DNA of 64,000 nt from Odobenus rosmarus divergens. Lineage: Eukaryota > Chordata > Mammalia > Carnivora > Odobenidae. The position numbers and the translations under genes are program-made. The notes under the pieces are model-generated. The model searched no databases, had not been told where the DNA came from, and was given only the letters and a program-made list of their open reading frames with translations. Below, one piece after another: positions 11,368 through 21,704 of the stretch; the stretch's first letter is position 1, and the number at the start of each line of letters is the position of its first letter. The stretch lies in contig NW_004451005.1 of NCBI RefSeq assembly GCF_000321225.1, forward strand, positions 850,659 to 914,658, in the 5' to 3' direction.

Positions 11368-11563
11368 GGGCGCCTGGGTGGCTCAGTTGGTTAAGCGACT
11401 GCCTTCGGCTCAGGTCATGATCCTGGAGTCCCGGGATCAAGTCCCGCATCGGGCTCCCTGCTCGGCAGGGAGTCTGCTTCTCCCTCTGACCCTCTTCCCT
11501 CTCGTGCTCTCTGTCTCTCATTCTCTCTCTCAAATAAATAAATAAAATCTTAAAAAATAAAAA
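11368..11563 (+). mobile_element. Carnivore SINE, young looking
   Basis: This is a full-length copy of the CCTGGAGTCCCGGGATC subfamily with an intact head, CT-rich region and AAATAAATAAATAAAATC tail. A perfect 17-base duplication, TAAAATCGTTCTGCCTG, lies at 11351-11367 and 11564-11580. It is a good candidate for a recent insertion, possibly absent from related species. Confidence 0.96.
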
Positions 11564-11580
11564 TAAAATCGTTCTGCCTG

Positions 11581-12427
11581 GTAATTTTTAGATTCCCAAC
11601 TACTGTGGGAAGTGAGGACTGCCTGTGTTGAGAGTAATTGCTCGGTTCAGCTAACAAACATGTGACACACTGCCCAACTGTCAATCAATTCCTATCATAA
11701 ACCTCTGTCCTAACGGGCTAGCTTTACAGGCTACGTTCCAATGAGGACCAATAGGAGTGTAAGTCGTCAACTTCCCTTCTTGCAAACTAGTAAAGGTAAA
11801 GCAGAATGAAGAGTGAATAATCATCGGACACTAGTTCAGACTATGTCAGTAGCAGTAAGCCCTTCTCTCTGCTCATAACATGTTTGCCTTTAGCCATACA
11901 AACTCAAGCTTTGCCAAAATAACACATTTTCTGGCTTGCCTGGCTCCACCCTGTATGTCACTGCCCACAAACTTCTGACTAAATAGGCCTTTTTCTATAA
12001 ATCTTGGCTGCACTTTAGTAGCAGGACTTGAACCAAAAACAGTGACTATACATGTTTGAACTTTTAAATAATATTAATAGTTGGAAATTCATTTCAAAAT
12101 TTAAAAATAAAATATCAGATGGAATAAACTGGTAGAATTAAAGTCATTATTCAAAGTACATATCTCCCAGAATTTCCTCAGCCCAAAATGGTGGTGGGCC
12201 TGTAAAATGAGAGAGCCAAGGATGATTAAAAACAAACGAACAAACAACAGAGGCAGGCAGTGTGCAGAGAAGAACTGTGCACATTTGCAAAGAGAAACAG
12301 ATGTGAGAGACCTTGGAGCTCTGGAGACAGAAATGGGGAGAAGTTTCTGAACTTCCCTGTTCCCTTGAGGCTGGATTATACAAGTTCCTTAAGATCCTCC
12401 TACATTTTTTCAATAAACCCCCTTAAT
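11581..12427. other. Unassigned sequence
   Basis: I recognise no repeat family or gene. A few short frames on either strand lack motifs. Confidence 0.45.
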
Positions 12428-12442
12428 TCTACATATGCTTTT

Positions 12443-12636
12443 TTTTTTTTAAGATTATTTACTTATTTGACAGAGAGAGAGACAGCTAGAGAGGGAACAC
12501 AAGCAGGGGGAGCGGGAGAGGGAGAAGCAGGCTCCCGGCCGAGCAGGGGGCCCGATGTGGGGCTCGATCCCAGGACCCTGGGATCATGACCTGAGCCGAA
12601 GGCAGACGCTTAACGACTGAGCCACCAAGGCGCCCC
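12443..12636 (-). mobile_element. Carnivore SINE
   Basis: Minus-strand copy with CGATCCCAGGACCCTGGGAT on the plus strand and a long T-run at its left (tail) end. The 15-base target duplication TCTACATATGCTTTT / TCTACACATGCTTTT has one mismatch (12428-12442, 12637-12651). Confidence 0.95.
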
Positions 12637-12651
12637 TCTACACATGCTTTT

Positions 12652-13682
12652 TAAATGGATTTCTGTTCCTTGTAACAAAATCTACCCTAAGGTCCCATCA
12701 CAATAATATTCCAATAATGTAGCATAATTCAGATGCCACATGCACCGCATATAGAGCTTGTAATTTTAATCTAAACACAAATTTAGAGATTCACAGTAAG
12801 AATGTTTCATTTATGTTATAAAGGTAGAAAGGTAATTCATGTATGGATAGTCAGTACACAAAAACCTAAAGGACAGAGAAATGTATAGAAACACGGTGAA
12901 TGTGACAATTCCTCTACTTCCTCACCAGACTGGCCAATCCCATTCCTTCCCTAGAGGTAAATATTAATAACAAAGTTTCTGCTCTTTCATATGTCTCTAC
13001 ACATAAATGTGATATATTTCTTAACCTAAGCAAGATAATACTATATTTGCTCTTTTGTTACTTGTTTTCACAATCATTAAAATAAGTCTTAAATATGTCA
13101 GTCCATTTAGATCTTAAACAGCTCTATGGTATCTGTAATACTGATAATTATTATACTCTTAATTACACTCATAATTATTACCCTTTCCTTACTGATGGTT
13201 GATCTTAGTTTTACACTAGTTAAAATTATGGTGCAATGATTTATACATCAATTCCTACGCACTTGACTGAGTATTTCTGGAGGGTATATTCCAAGAAATG
13301 GAATGGCTGAGACAGAGATATTTCCCTCTTACCCCAGTAGGTAAGAGAACAAACATATTTCCCCTAAATTCATACCAATTCCAGACATTAAGCATTATCT
13401 ATCTTTTGATTAAAAAATTGGTAAAATTTGAAAAAGAATTTGGTAAAAATTTTTGACCAATCTGGTGGGTGAAAAAGTTCACTTTCTGTTGTTTTAATTC
13501 TTATAATTCAAAGAGCAAATACATAATGAATTTTTAAATTTTTATTTAATTTACTTTTGAGTATCTAAGTTAAAATACATGGCTTCATATTGGGAAATCA
13601 AACATGAAATTTCAACCGTGTCTGAGAAAAATCATTATGTAAACTCTTTCGTTATAGACAGTATATTTAAAAAATAACAAAT
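12652..13682. mobile_element. Probable ancient repeat within unassigned AT-rich DNA
   Basis: About 12.9-13.5 kb follows the pattern of an old mammalian repeat with a CCTAGAGGTAAATATTAATA stretch, a GTGCAATGATTTATACATCA stretch and TATTCCAAGAAATGGAATGG. A similar phrase (GATAAAATTCCACAAGTGAA) occurs near 57.3 kb. I cannot name the family; an old L1 3' region is possible. Confidence 0.35.
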
Positions 13683-13697
13683 CTATGGACACTTCTT

Positions 13698-13709
13698 TTT
13701 TTTAAGACT

Positions 13710-13740
<31 letters not shown>

Positions 13741-13894
13741 CTGGGTGGGGGGGCAGAGGGAGAGAGAGAATCTCAAGTAGACTTCACACTGAGCACGGAG
13801 CCCAACACAGGACTCAATCGCATGACCCTGAGATTAAGGCCTGAGCTGAAATCAAAAGTCAGACACTCAACTGATTGAGCCACCCAGGCATCCC
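13698..13894 (-). mobile_element. Carnivore SINE, older copy of a stacked pair
   Basis: The plus strand reads CATGACCCTGAGATTAAGGC and a CTGAAATCAAAAGTCAGACA variant of the older subfamily, with a (TTTA)n tail remnant. It shares its target site with the SINE directly to its right: CTATGGACA(C/T)TTCTT occurs at 13683, 13895 and 14089. Confidence 0.95.
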
Positions 13895-13909
13895 CTATGG
13901 ACATTTCTT

Positions 13910-14088
13910 TTTTTTTTTTTTTTTTTTTATTTGAGAGAGAGAGAGAGAGCATGAGAGGGGGGAGGGTCAGAGGGAGAAGCAGACTCCCCGCCGAACAGGG
14001 AGTCCGATGCGGGACTCGATCCTGGGACTCCAGGATCATGACCTGAGCTGAAGGCAGTGGCTTAACCGACTGAGCCACCCAGGCGCCC
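13910..14088 (-). mobile_element. Carnivore SINE, younger copy of a stacked pair
   Basis: It has a long T-run (tail), a GA-rich stretch and a less diverged body carrying ATCCTGGGACTCCAGGATCA. It is bounded by exact copies of CTATGGACATTTCTT, so it landed in a target copy created by the neighbouring older insertion or in the original site beside it. Confidence 0.96.
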
Positions 14089-14103
14089 CTATGGACATTT
14101 CTT

Positions 14104-14604
14104 ATAAGCAAACCCATGGTGTAGTTAAATACATTGGTAACATTTCTACATATCAATATTATATAAGTGTCTACTGTTTATCCATAATGTAACAAAAGTT
14201 ACTTTGCAAGAGAAAGAACACAGGATAATTTAAAATGAAAAAAAAAAAGTTGTCTTGGCTCACTCTGCTCCTGTCCATTGTATCAGCACCACAGTGTGCT
14301 CACTGTCTCTTCCCTGACCTTTTCCACTCTTGTGGAGCAGAGGATATAAGTGCAAATGGCCCCACAATGACCATGGACCCTCCTCCCCACCCTAGAATAG
14401 GACTCAAAAGCAAAATGAGTAAGACACTAACACAATGAGACAGATTTTTCTAAGGTAGATCATTAGAATTTCCTTTTTTAAAATTTCTGTTTTAAAACAA
14501 AGAAAGAAAGAAACCAAAGCATAATTTAAAAGAAACTGTTTACTAGAAAATAAAGCAATGCCCTTTGGACTCAGTGGAGTGACTTACACAATTATAGTCT
14601 AATG
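14104..14604. other. Unassigned sequence
   Basis: I recognise no gene or repeat. A 67-codon frame begins with a lysine run from an A-tract and has no motif. Confidence 0.45.
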
Positions 14605-14800
14605 CAGTGGAGGATTAAGAGTATGGGTTGGCCCTACAATCAAACCACTTGGGTTTGAATCCCAATGTCACCTCTTACCTTGGGTGAATCACTTTCATCA
14701 ATCTAGTCCATTTTCAAATAGAGATAATAATAGTAGTTACTATTATTATCTATTACTATCCCATAGAACAGTTGGGATTGAATGGGAATTGAATGGGACC
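14605..14800 (+). mobile_element. MIR SINE
   Basis: The order follows MIR: AGAGTATGGGTTGGCCCT, CTTGGGTTTGAATCCCAATG, CCTTGGGTGAATCACTTTCA, then GAGATAATAATAGTAGTTAC. The ATAATAATAGTA end has become part of a perfect inverted repeat. Confidence 0.75.
14723..14750. repeat. Perfect 13-base inverted repeat
   Basis: GATAATAATAGTA and TACTATTATTATC are exact reverse complements separated by only two bases, so a hairpin or small cruciform is possible. It lies at the 3' part of a MIR copy. Confidence 0.85.
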
Positions 14801-15039
14801 ATCCTTTTAAAATTTTTAGCCTCTGTCTAGGACCGCCTCAATGTTAAGTAACAGCATCTGAATTGCAGTGGAGTTGAGTAGTGATCCTGGGTTTTATGGG
14901 CAGGCTGTATGTGCGCACAGATGAGAGGGTCTCTCCAAAGGGCTATGAAGTACACAGGAATGAGGTGCTTTTACTGGGGCTGGGTACAGTGGTATGGGTC
15001 AAGGTGGGACAGGCAAGATGAGAATATAAAGCAGAAGGG

Positions 15040-15228
15040 GGGGCGCCTGGGTGGCTCAGACAGTTAAGCGTCTTCCTTCGGCTCAGGTCATGATCCCGGG
15101 GTCCTGGGATCGAGCCCCACACCGGGCTCCCTGCTCAGTGGGAAGCCTGCTTCTCCCTCTCCCTCTGCCTGCTGCTCTGCCTGCTTGTACTCTCTCTCTC
15201 TAGTAAAAAATAAAAAATCTTTAAAAAA
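15040..15228 (+). mobile_element. Carnivore SINE
   Basis: Nearly consensus head GGGCGCCTGGGTGGCTCAG and CATGATCCCGGGGTCCTGGG body, with a doubled CTGCCTGCTGCTCTGCCTGC stretch before the tail. Imperfect flanking repeats ATAAAGCAGAAGGG / ATAAAGCATAAAGGG. Confidence 0.95.
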
Positions 15229-15290
15229 ATAAAGCATAAAGGGATCATCGAAAACTGGAGCAAACTTGCTCTAGAAGAAAGGAGGTTATA

Positions 15291-15340
15291 GAGATAGGAC
15301 TTTTTTTTTTTTTTTTTTGACATAGTGGAGATAGGACTTT
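15291..15340 (-). mobile_element. Orphan poly-T insertion with target duplication
   Basis: An 18-base T-run plus about nine bases is bounded by an exact 13-base repeat, GAGATAGGACTTT (15291-15303, 15328-15340). It has the form of a target-primed retroinsertion in which essentially only the poly-A tail was copied. No SINE or L1 body is present. Confidence 0.7.
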
Positions 15341-15564
15341 AAGAGAAGACAAGTGTGGCAGCAGCTGGCCAGGAGCCCAGATGGCTCTCCACTAGATGCA
15401 GAAGCTACTTACCCGTATCAAAACATTCAGCTGGGCAGTTGGCTATGATGGTGTTGGTCCTACCCTGGGGCAGCCCTACCTAGTCTTTAAGGGAGTCTAG
15501 CTCTCTGAATAGTGATCCTGAGAAGTGGCCACAGGGCTAGAGATACTCAGCCTTTCCCTTAAGC

Positions 15565-16815
15565 ATCCTCCAGTTGATTCATTCATTCAGTTATTATGGA
15601 ACACCTACTAGGGGCTAAGCATTAAGTTAAGTGCTGAGGATACAGTCGGTATAAACTGATAAACAGAGAAGTGAATATACAACCACAAATTGTAAATAAT
15701 TCTACAGACAAAGATAAAAGAATACTCTAAGAGAGAATAGGAGAAATAATCCAATTTATACTGTTAGGTTAGTGACGATGGTGGGGGCAGGGCTAGGGAA
15801 GGCTTCTCTATGGGGTTGACATTCAGGTTGAGAATAGATAAGCAAGAATGAGACACAGTTGGAAGAAGAGCTCCCTTGAAGAGAAAACATCAGGTACAAA
15901 GACCCTGAGTAGGAATGAACAATCCAAGAACTGAAAGTAGACTGGAGAGTAATGTACCAGGGTACCAGTGGCACAAGATAAAGTTGGAGAAGTAGGCAAG
16001 GACCAGATAATACAGGCATTATAGGCCTTTCCCGCAGTTTGGGTTCAGATGTGGAGTTTAGCCTGCAGGATATTTATTAAAGAGTTTCCTTTGGATCAAC
16101 ACCTGCAGAAAAGGGGAAGAAAGTAAGCAAGATGGAGCAGAGCAAGAAGGGAACTGAGATTAATGTCCAAATGACAGTTGCAGTTAATCCCATGTGGAGT
16201 CAGAATGGTTCCTCAGGGGAGTCCAGAGCTGAGCCAAGACAGCCAAGCCTTTATGCCCCTGCATGGACCTGTCACCGGCTATGGACCACCCTGGGAAGGG
16301 CAGGACCTTAGGCAATGTAGCTTCAGGAAGCTGAAGCCATTCCTGAAGGTCTGACAGTTGAAGGCATCTACCAACAGCACTGCCAGTAACCCAGGGCAAC
16401 AAATCCTTCCCTGAAGGGGAATCTGGTCAGGATACTGCAGTGTTTACTACAGACGTAGTCTTGGAAGTTGAAATTTTATTTGTATGCCAAAGGAAGCCTC
16501 CAAAGGATGGGAGTGAGGTTAGCGGCATGACTCAACATGCATGGCCAATATGGCTGCCATGTGGTGAATGGACCAGAGGGCATAACCTTGGAAGCAGAGA
16601 GACAAGTCAGGAGGCTGTTGTCCAGGTGAGAGTTGATGAAGGCTGGGACAAGGGTAGAAGGAGTGTAGATGAAGAGAAGTGTATGGGCCATTTGAGATCT
16701 ATGAAAGAAGAAAGAAAGGAATTGGTGAGGGCTTAGGTGAGTGAGAAGGGGGCATATCAAGTATGCCCAGATGGAGCCTGATGACCCAGAGGTCTGGGAG
16801 GTATCATTACAGTCC
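15565..16815 (-). mobile_element. LINE2 (L2), interrupted
   Basis: The plus strand follows antisense L2: ACACCTACTAGGGGCTAAGC, GGCTAGGGAAGGCTTCTCTA, GTACAAAGACCCTGAGTAGG, then AGTCAGGAGGCTGTTGTCC and AGAGATGAAG-like phrases. Between about 16.07 and 16.51 kb the L2 order is broken by other sequence. Frames inside are incidental. Confidence 0.7.
16070..16510. other. Non-L2 segment inside the L2 copy
   Basis: This stretch has phrases such as GGTCTGACAGTTGAAGGCA that do not fit the L2 order. It may be an old inserted LTR or other repeat I cannot name. A 72-codon minus-strand frame (16184-16402) looks unusually protein-like but matches nothing I recognise. Confidence 0.35.
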
Positions 16816-16851
16816 TGGAGCTAGCAATTATTTCAAGAAATCATCTGGTAA

Positions 16852-17130
16852 GAGATCAATTCTAGAACTGCCCTGGGAAAAGAAGTGTTAAGTAGCGATG
16901 ATGTGTTAACTGAAAAAGGAAAGTTAGCACTCAAAGATTTATTTCAATTTACCTTGAAAAAAATAAAGAAACCTGGAAAGCCACATTCAGTTCAAACCTG
17001 GAAAAAAATGATAGAATTAAATTCTTCGGTCAATACAAAATCCACTGACACACTGTGGAAGAAAATGTACAAAATCAAAGATTATGCAAAAGAATCCAGT
17101 ATTCTTCAAAACGTAAATTTCATTTAGTAG
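16852..17130 (+). other. Unrecognised lysine-rich open frame
   Basis: The frame is open for 92 codons from the stop at 16849 to the TAG at 17128. The first ATG lies well inside it, and its first alternative start is a GTG. It is rich in Lys and Ser, and I see no known domain, signal peptide or membrane segment. Frames of this length arise by chance in AT-rich DNA, so this is not called as a gene. A lone exon or decayed pseudogene is the alternative. Confidence 0.15.
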
Positions 17131-17409
17131 CTTTTGCAAGATATCACAAAGAAAATCTGACTATTTGGGGACAATAGCTTTGAACTTGCTTTCTTTTAAC
17201 AACAAATTTGACTTAAAGCAGCCTCAGCTTTCCATTTGACATCAACGTAATGGGTCAGCAATGGGTTGGTTCTCAAACAAGTGATAAAAACCACATCTTT
17301 GAAAAAGCCAGCATCTCCTTTCAACAAAACTCTGTCAGCTAAGTCCATGAATCACACCTTACAGAAGTGAGAACAAAGTTACATGTGGTTGTAAGGGCAC
17401 TTTGCACCA

Positions 17410-17590
17410 CAACATTTTGGAGTTAGAAGCAACCTTTTGAGTATATATGATCCAACTATTCCATCTCATAGATAGAAAGACTGAGACTAAGGGCAGTTGA
17501 ATGACTTAAGACCACAAAGGAGATTCGTGACAGAGTGTAAACTAGAATCCAACTCTCTTACCCTTTCCACTACGCCCAACGCCCTTCAAA
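17410..17590 (-). mobile_element. MIR SINE
   Basis: Antisense MIR order: TAGAAAGACTGAGACTAAGG, GCAGTTGAATGACTTAAGAC, CTAGAATCCAACTCTCTTAC then TTTCCACTACGCC. Confidence 0.65.
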
Positions 17591-18357
17591 TGATTAGAGA
17601 TGCAAGGACAGTTGCAGAGTGGAGCTCTTAGCCAATTATTCCTAAAATTAGATTCTATCTCTTAGAACATGATAAAGAGGATTTGGTTATTACGACTCTT
17701 CAACAAAAGAAACTGACATCAAAGCAATATAGATGGCCCATAAAATAGTTAACATTTTATTCTCAAATGTGTTTTTCTCTTGAATGTATACTCTGTTCAC
17801 ATTTTTACATTTTCTTGAAAGCTCCGTCAAGCTTTAAATGTGCCACTAGGACAGTGCTCATGCCCATGAATTTTCCAACTTTCATACCATCAACTTGTAG
17901 CATCTTTCTTTTTCATAAAGTTCAGTGAACAAAAATTGCCCTCTGAAACGCAATCCCCTGGATCACAAACCATCCACGGAATTCTGTCTGATGTTCGAGT
18001 CATCACTTAAACTGTGGAACCAACTCCTGATCCATGAAGAAAACAGCATGTCACAAAGACCTTTTGTATGATTCCTTTTGTTAACAGAACCAGTGAGCTA
18101 AATTCAATCTTAAATTTCTAGTGTGCCATGGCTGAATGTCTACAGAGGAGCATGGGCCCTTCTAGAGTATTGTAAAACTTAAAATTGGTAACTTTTGTCT
18201 TTTCTCAGAATAATGTGAGGAAGCAAAAAACCTTTTTGCTTGTGTTTGTAGATGGCCTCCTTCCCCAATGTCCCCACACTACACCTGCCACTATTTTAAT
18301 GGCCATTGCCAGGCTTAGTAGGGAGAGAGGAGACAGAGAGGAGGGGAGCAGAGGAGA
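17591..18357. other. Unassigned sequence
   Basis: No gene or repeat family recognised. It ends in a purine-rich GAGAGG stretch leading into the G-tract below. Confidence 0.45.
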
Positions 18358-18383
18358 GGGGAAGGATTGGGGTGGGGGAGGGG
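18358..18383 (+). other. Candidate G-quadruplex motif
   Basis: Four runs of at least four G are separated by loops of 7, 1 and 1 bases. It lies in a longer GA-rich stretch (about 18.31-18.39 kb). The short loops favour a stable fold. Confidence 0.6.
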
Positions 18384-18639
18384 AGAAGAGGAAATGCTTA
18401 TGAATGAGCTCTCATTAAATTTTTTCTTTCATTGTTTCCTCCTAAAGGCTAAGAAGAACTTGGAGAAATTCCTAAAAAAAAAAGTTATTTTTGTTGATAT
18501 GACCAATATAAATTTGACAGCAAATTTCTGATAAATGACAATTACAAATACAATTAGTCAGGATCTCCAGGGCTTTAGGATCCAGGCATTATTTTACAAA
18601 ATATAGTTTGTTTCTCTTAAAGTTAAAAAAAATAGTGAC

Positions 18640-18770
18640 CATATTCAATGAGTAACTGAAGACTAAAAACACAGAGTATAAGACTAAAATAAAATAATTT
18701 ATATAATGGTACTTGGTACTTAGAAGGAGCTCAGCAAGTAAAAACTTATTATTACCATTATTATTTGTGT
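18640..18770 (+). mobile_element. MIR/L2 3'-end fragment
   Basis: ACTTAGAAGGAGCTCAGCAAG followed by TTATTATTACCATTATTATT matches the shared MIR/L2 terminus (the 'tagtaggtgctcaataa...ttattatt' pattern). Confidence 0.5.
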
Positions 18771-19381
18771 AATGGTGCCTATGCCAATAAAACAACAAAA
18801 TTAACTGGACAAAAATTACCTATAAATGTTAGTACATGTGGTAATTAGCCATAAATAGTAAATTCTCACAAATTCTTGTGATTAATATTACCTTTACAGA
18901 ACAAGACTCAGTTCTTCTATGTTCTGTTTTAGAGCTCTGCATCTTTATAATGTACCATTGTTTATGTATTCCTTAGGTGCAGTTTAATCCCCTTTCCACC
19001 TTCATGATAATGCTATTCCTGAAAGCCGTAAAGGCCACATAGGATTTCCCCAAGTAGGTGCACCTGCTTCTCCACCTAGCCTTAGGTGATCATTCCTGGG
19101 CCTCCTCTGGAGGAGGCCTCGCCTGGGTACCAGAGGAAAAAGGTCTCAAGACTGCTGACTCTGGAGTGTGGACAGTACAGAGCAAGCCAGCAGCACCCCC
19201 TCAGAGAAAGAGCAGGTACAGGTAGGGGACAGGGAGATTCCGAGCCATGGGGTTGAAGTGCTCTGGGAAGAGACCAGGGTGATATTCAACCCTGGCCCTG
19301 ATCGATTCTGAGCAGAGTCAACTGGCAGGGTGGGCGGATGGGATCCAGCTGGGTCAGGACCAGGCCAGGGATGCCGGTAAA
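18771..19381. other. Unassigned, GC-richer at its right end
   Basis: The part from about 19.08 to 19.38 kb is clearly GC-richer than its surroundings and free of recognisable repeat. It contains a strong small hairpin (GGCCTCCTC / GAGGAGGCC). I see no frame or splice arrangement that would make it an exon. Confidence 0.4.
19099..19118. repeat. GC-rich hairpin
   Basis: Nine-base perfect arms GGCCTCCTC and GAGGAGGCC enclose a two-base centre. Confidence 0.8.
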
Positions 19382-21687
19382 CCCTTTACTTTCTCAAGAG
19401 AAATTCTGCAGGCAAGAAGAGAGTGACACGGTATATTCAAAGTGCTAAAAGAAAAAAACTCCAACCAAGAATACTTTTACTAGCAAAGCTGTCCTTCAGA
19501 AATGAAAGGGACATAAAGACTTTTCCAGACAAACAAAAGCTGAGAGTTCACCACCACTAGCCGTGCCTTATGAGAGATGCTGAACGCAGTTCCTCAAGCT
19601 AAAATGAGAAGATACTAATTAGTAATATAAAAACATGAAAACATAAATCACACTGGTAAGGCAATTATATAGTCAAATTCAGAATACTCGAATACTGTAA
19701 TATGGTGGTATGTTAATCACTGAACTCTGATATAAAGGTTAAAGGACAAAAATATTTTTAAAAATATAGCTACAATAATTTGTTAATAGACACATAGTAT
19801 AAAAAGATGTAAATTATGACTCAACAACAAAATAGAGGGTAGTAAAAGGGTAGAGTTTTTGTATGAGATTAAAAAGTTAAGTTGTTATCAGATTAAAATA
19901 GACTGTTATAACTATGAGATGTATCATGTAAGCCTCATGGTCACCATACAGCAAGTACACAAAAGAGAAAGAGAAGGAAGTCAAAGCATAGCATTACAGG
20001 AAATCGTCAATTCACAAGGGAAGAACACAAGAAAAGAACTATGAACTAGCCAGAAAACAATTAATAAGATATCATTTTTCCTACTAATATTTTCTTTCCT
20101 TTCAGTATCTACTTTAAATGTAGACAGGTTAAATTATCCAATGAAAAGATACAGAGTGGCAGAATAGATTAAAAAAAAAAACAAGACCCAACTATAAGAG
20201 ACTCACTTCAGTGTTAGGGAAATAAGCAGGTTGAAAGTGAAGGGATGGACAAAGCTATTCCATGCAAATGGAAACCAAATAAAAATGGGGGGTAGCTATA
20301 TTTATATTAGACATAACAGACTTTATGTCAAAAACTGTAACAAGAAACAAAGAAGGTCATTTTATAATGATAAAGGGATCAGTTCATCAAGAGGATATAA
20401 CAGTTGTAAATATTTATACACCCAACAACTGAGTACCTAAACATATTAGATCTGAAGAGAGAGAAACAGCCACAGAATAAAAGTTGGGGACTTCAATACT
20501 GCACTTTCTACAATGAATAAATTGTTCAGACGGAAAATCAATAACAAAGTATTGGATTTGAAATACACATTAAAACAGATGGACCTTACATATATATACA
20601 GAACATTCCATCTAAAAGCAGCAGAATATGCATTCTTCTCAAGCATTCATAGCACATTCCAGGATAAACCATGTTAGGTCACAAAACAAATCTTAACAAA
20701 TTTAAGAGTACTGAAATCATATCAAGCACCCTTTTCAACTACAAAGGTATAAAAACACAAATCAACAGATGGAAAGCTGGAAGATTCAAAATATGTAGAG
20801 ATTAAATAACATACTCCTGAACAACCGATGGGTCAAAGAAGAAATCAAAACAAAAAGATACCCGAGGACAAAGGAAAATGGAAACACAGCATAACAAATA
20901 TGTGATGCAGCAAAATCAGGTCTAAAAGGGATGTTTATAGCAACAAAAACCTACATTAAGAAAAAAGAAAGATCTCAAATAAACACTCTAACTGTACACC
21001 TCAAGGAACTAGAAGAAGAACAAACTAAGCCCAAAGTTAGTAGAAGGAAGGAAATAACAAAAATCAAAGTGGAAATTAATAAAACAGAGACAGGAAAGGC
21101 AATTAAAAAAGATCAGTCAAACCAAGAGGTTTTTTTTAAAAAAAGAAAAACAAACCTGACACATCTAGACTAAATAAAAAATAGAGAAGATTTAAATAAA
21201 TAAAATCAGAATAGGGGAAACAGTAACTGATATCACAGAAGTACAAACGATCATAAAAGACTACTATGAACAACTATACACCAACAAATTGGATAACCTA
21301 GAAGAAATGGATAAATCCCTAGAAACATAAAGCCTACCAAGACTGAATCAGGAAGAAAAAAAAAAAATCTGAACAGACCGATAATGAGTAAAGACTTTGG
21401 AATCAATAATCAAAAACCTCCCAACAAAAAAAGAAAAAGCCAAGGATACATAGGCTTCACGGTGAATTCTACCATTTAAAGAATTAATACCAATCCTTCT
21501 AGAACAATTTCAAGAAACTAAAGAGGAAGGAACACTTCCAAACCCATTTTATGAGGCCAGCATTACTCTGATACCAAAGTCAGACAAGGATACTACAGGA
21601 AAAGAAAATTACAGGCCAATATCCTTGATGAACATAGATGCAAAAATCCTCAACAAAATATAGCAAACCAAACTCAAAGCACATTAA
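19382..21687 (+). mobile_element. LINE-1, region before and including ORF2 start
   Basis: The left part (TTTCTCAAGAGAAATTCTGC, AAGACTTTTCCAGACAAAC) is the L1/HAL1-type region upstream of ORF2. From about 20.10 kb the sequence follows ORF2 endonuclease, then the linker to reverse transcriptase (TTATGAGGCCAGCATTACTC, AAATTACAGGCCAATATCC). Many stops and frameshifts are present, so it is inactive. A younger L1 end interrupts it on the right. Confidence 0.9.
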
Positions 21688-21704
21688 AAGGATCATACAT
21701 CATG

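Noticed and set aside
13773..14156. A 127-codon minus-strand frame with the repeated peptide GAWVAQS / DAWVAQS
   Set aside because: It is the translation of two stacked SINEs; WVAQSV is the usual reading of the SINE head.
16562..16577. ACCAGAGGGCA as a CTCF site
   Set aside because: Two core positions at its left end mismatch, and it lies in an L2 copy.
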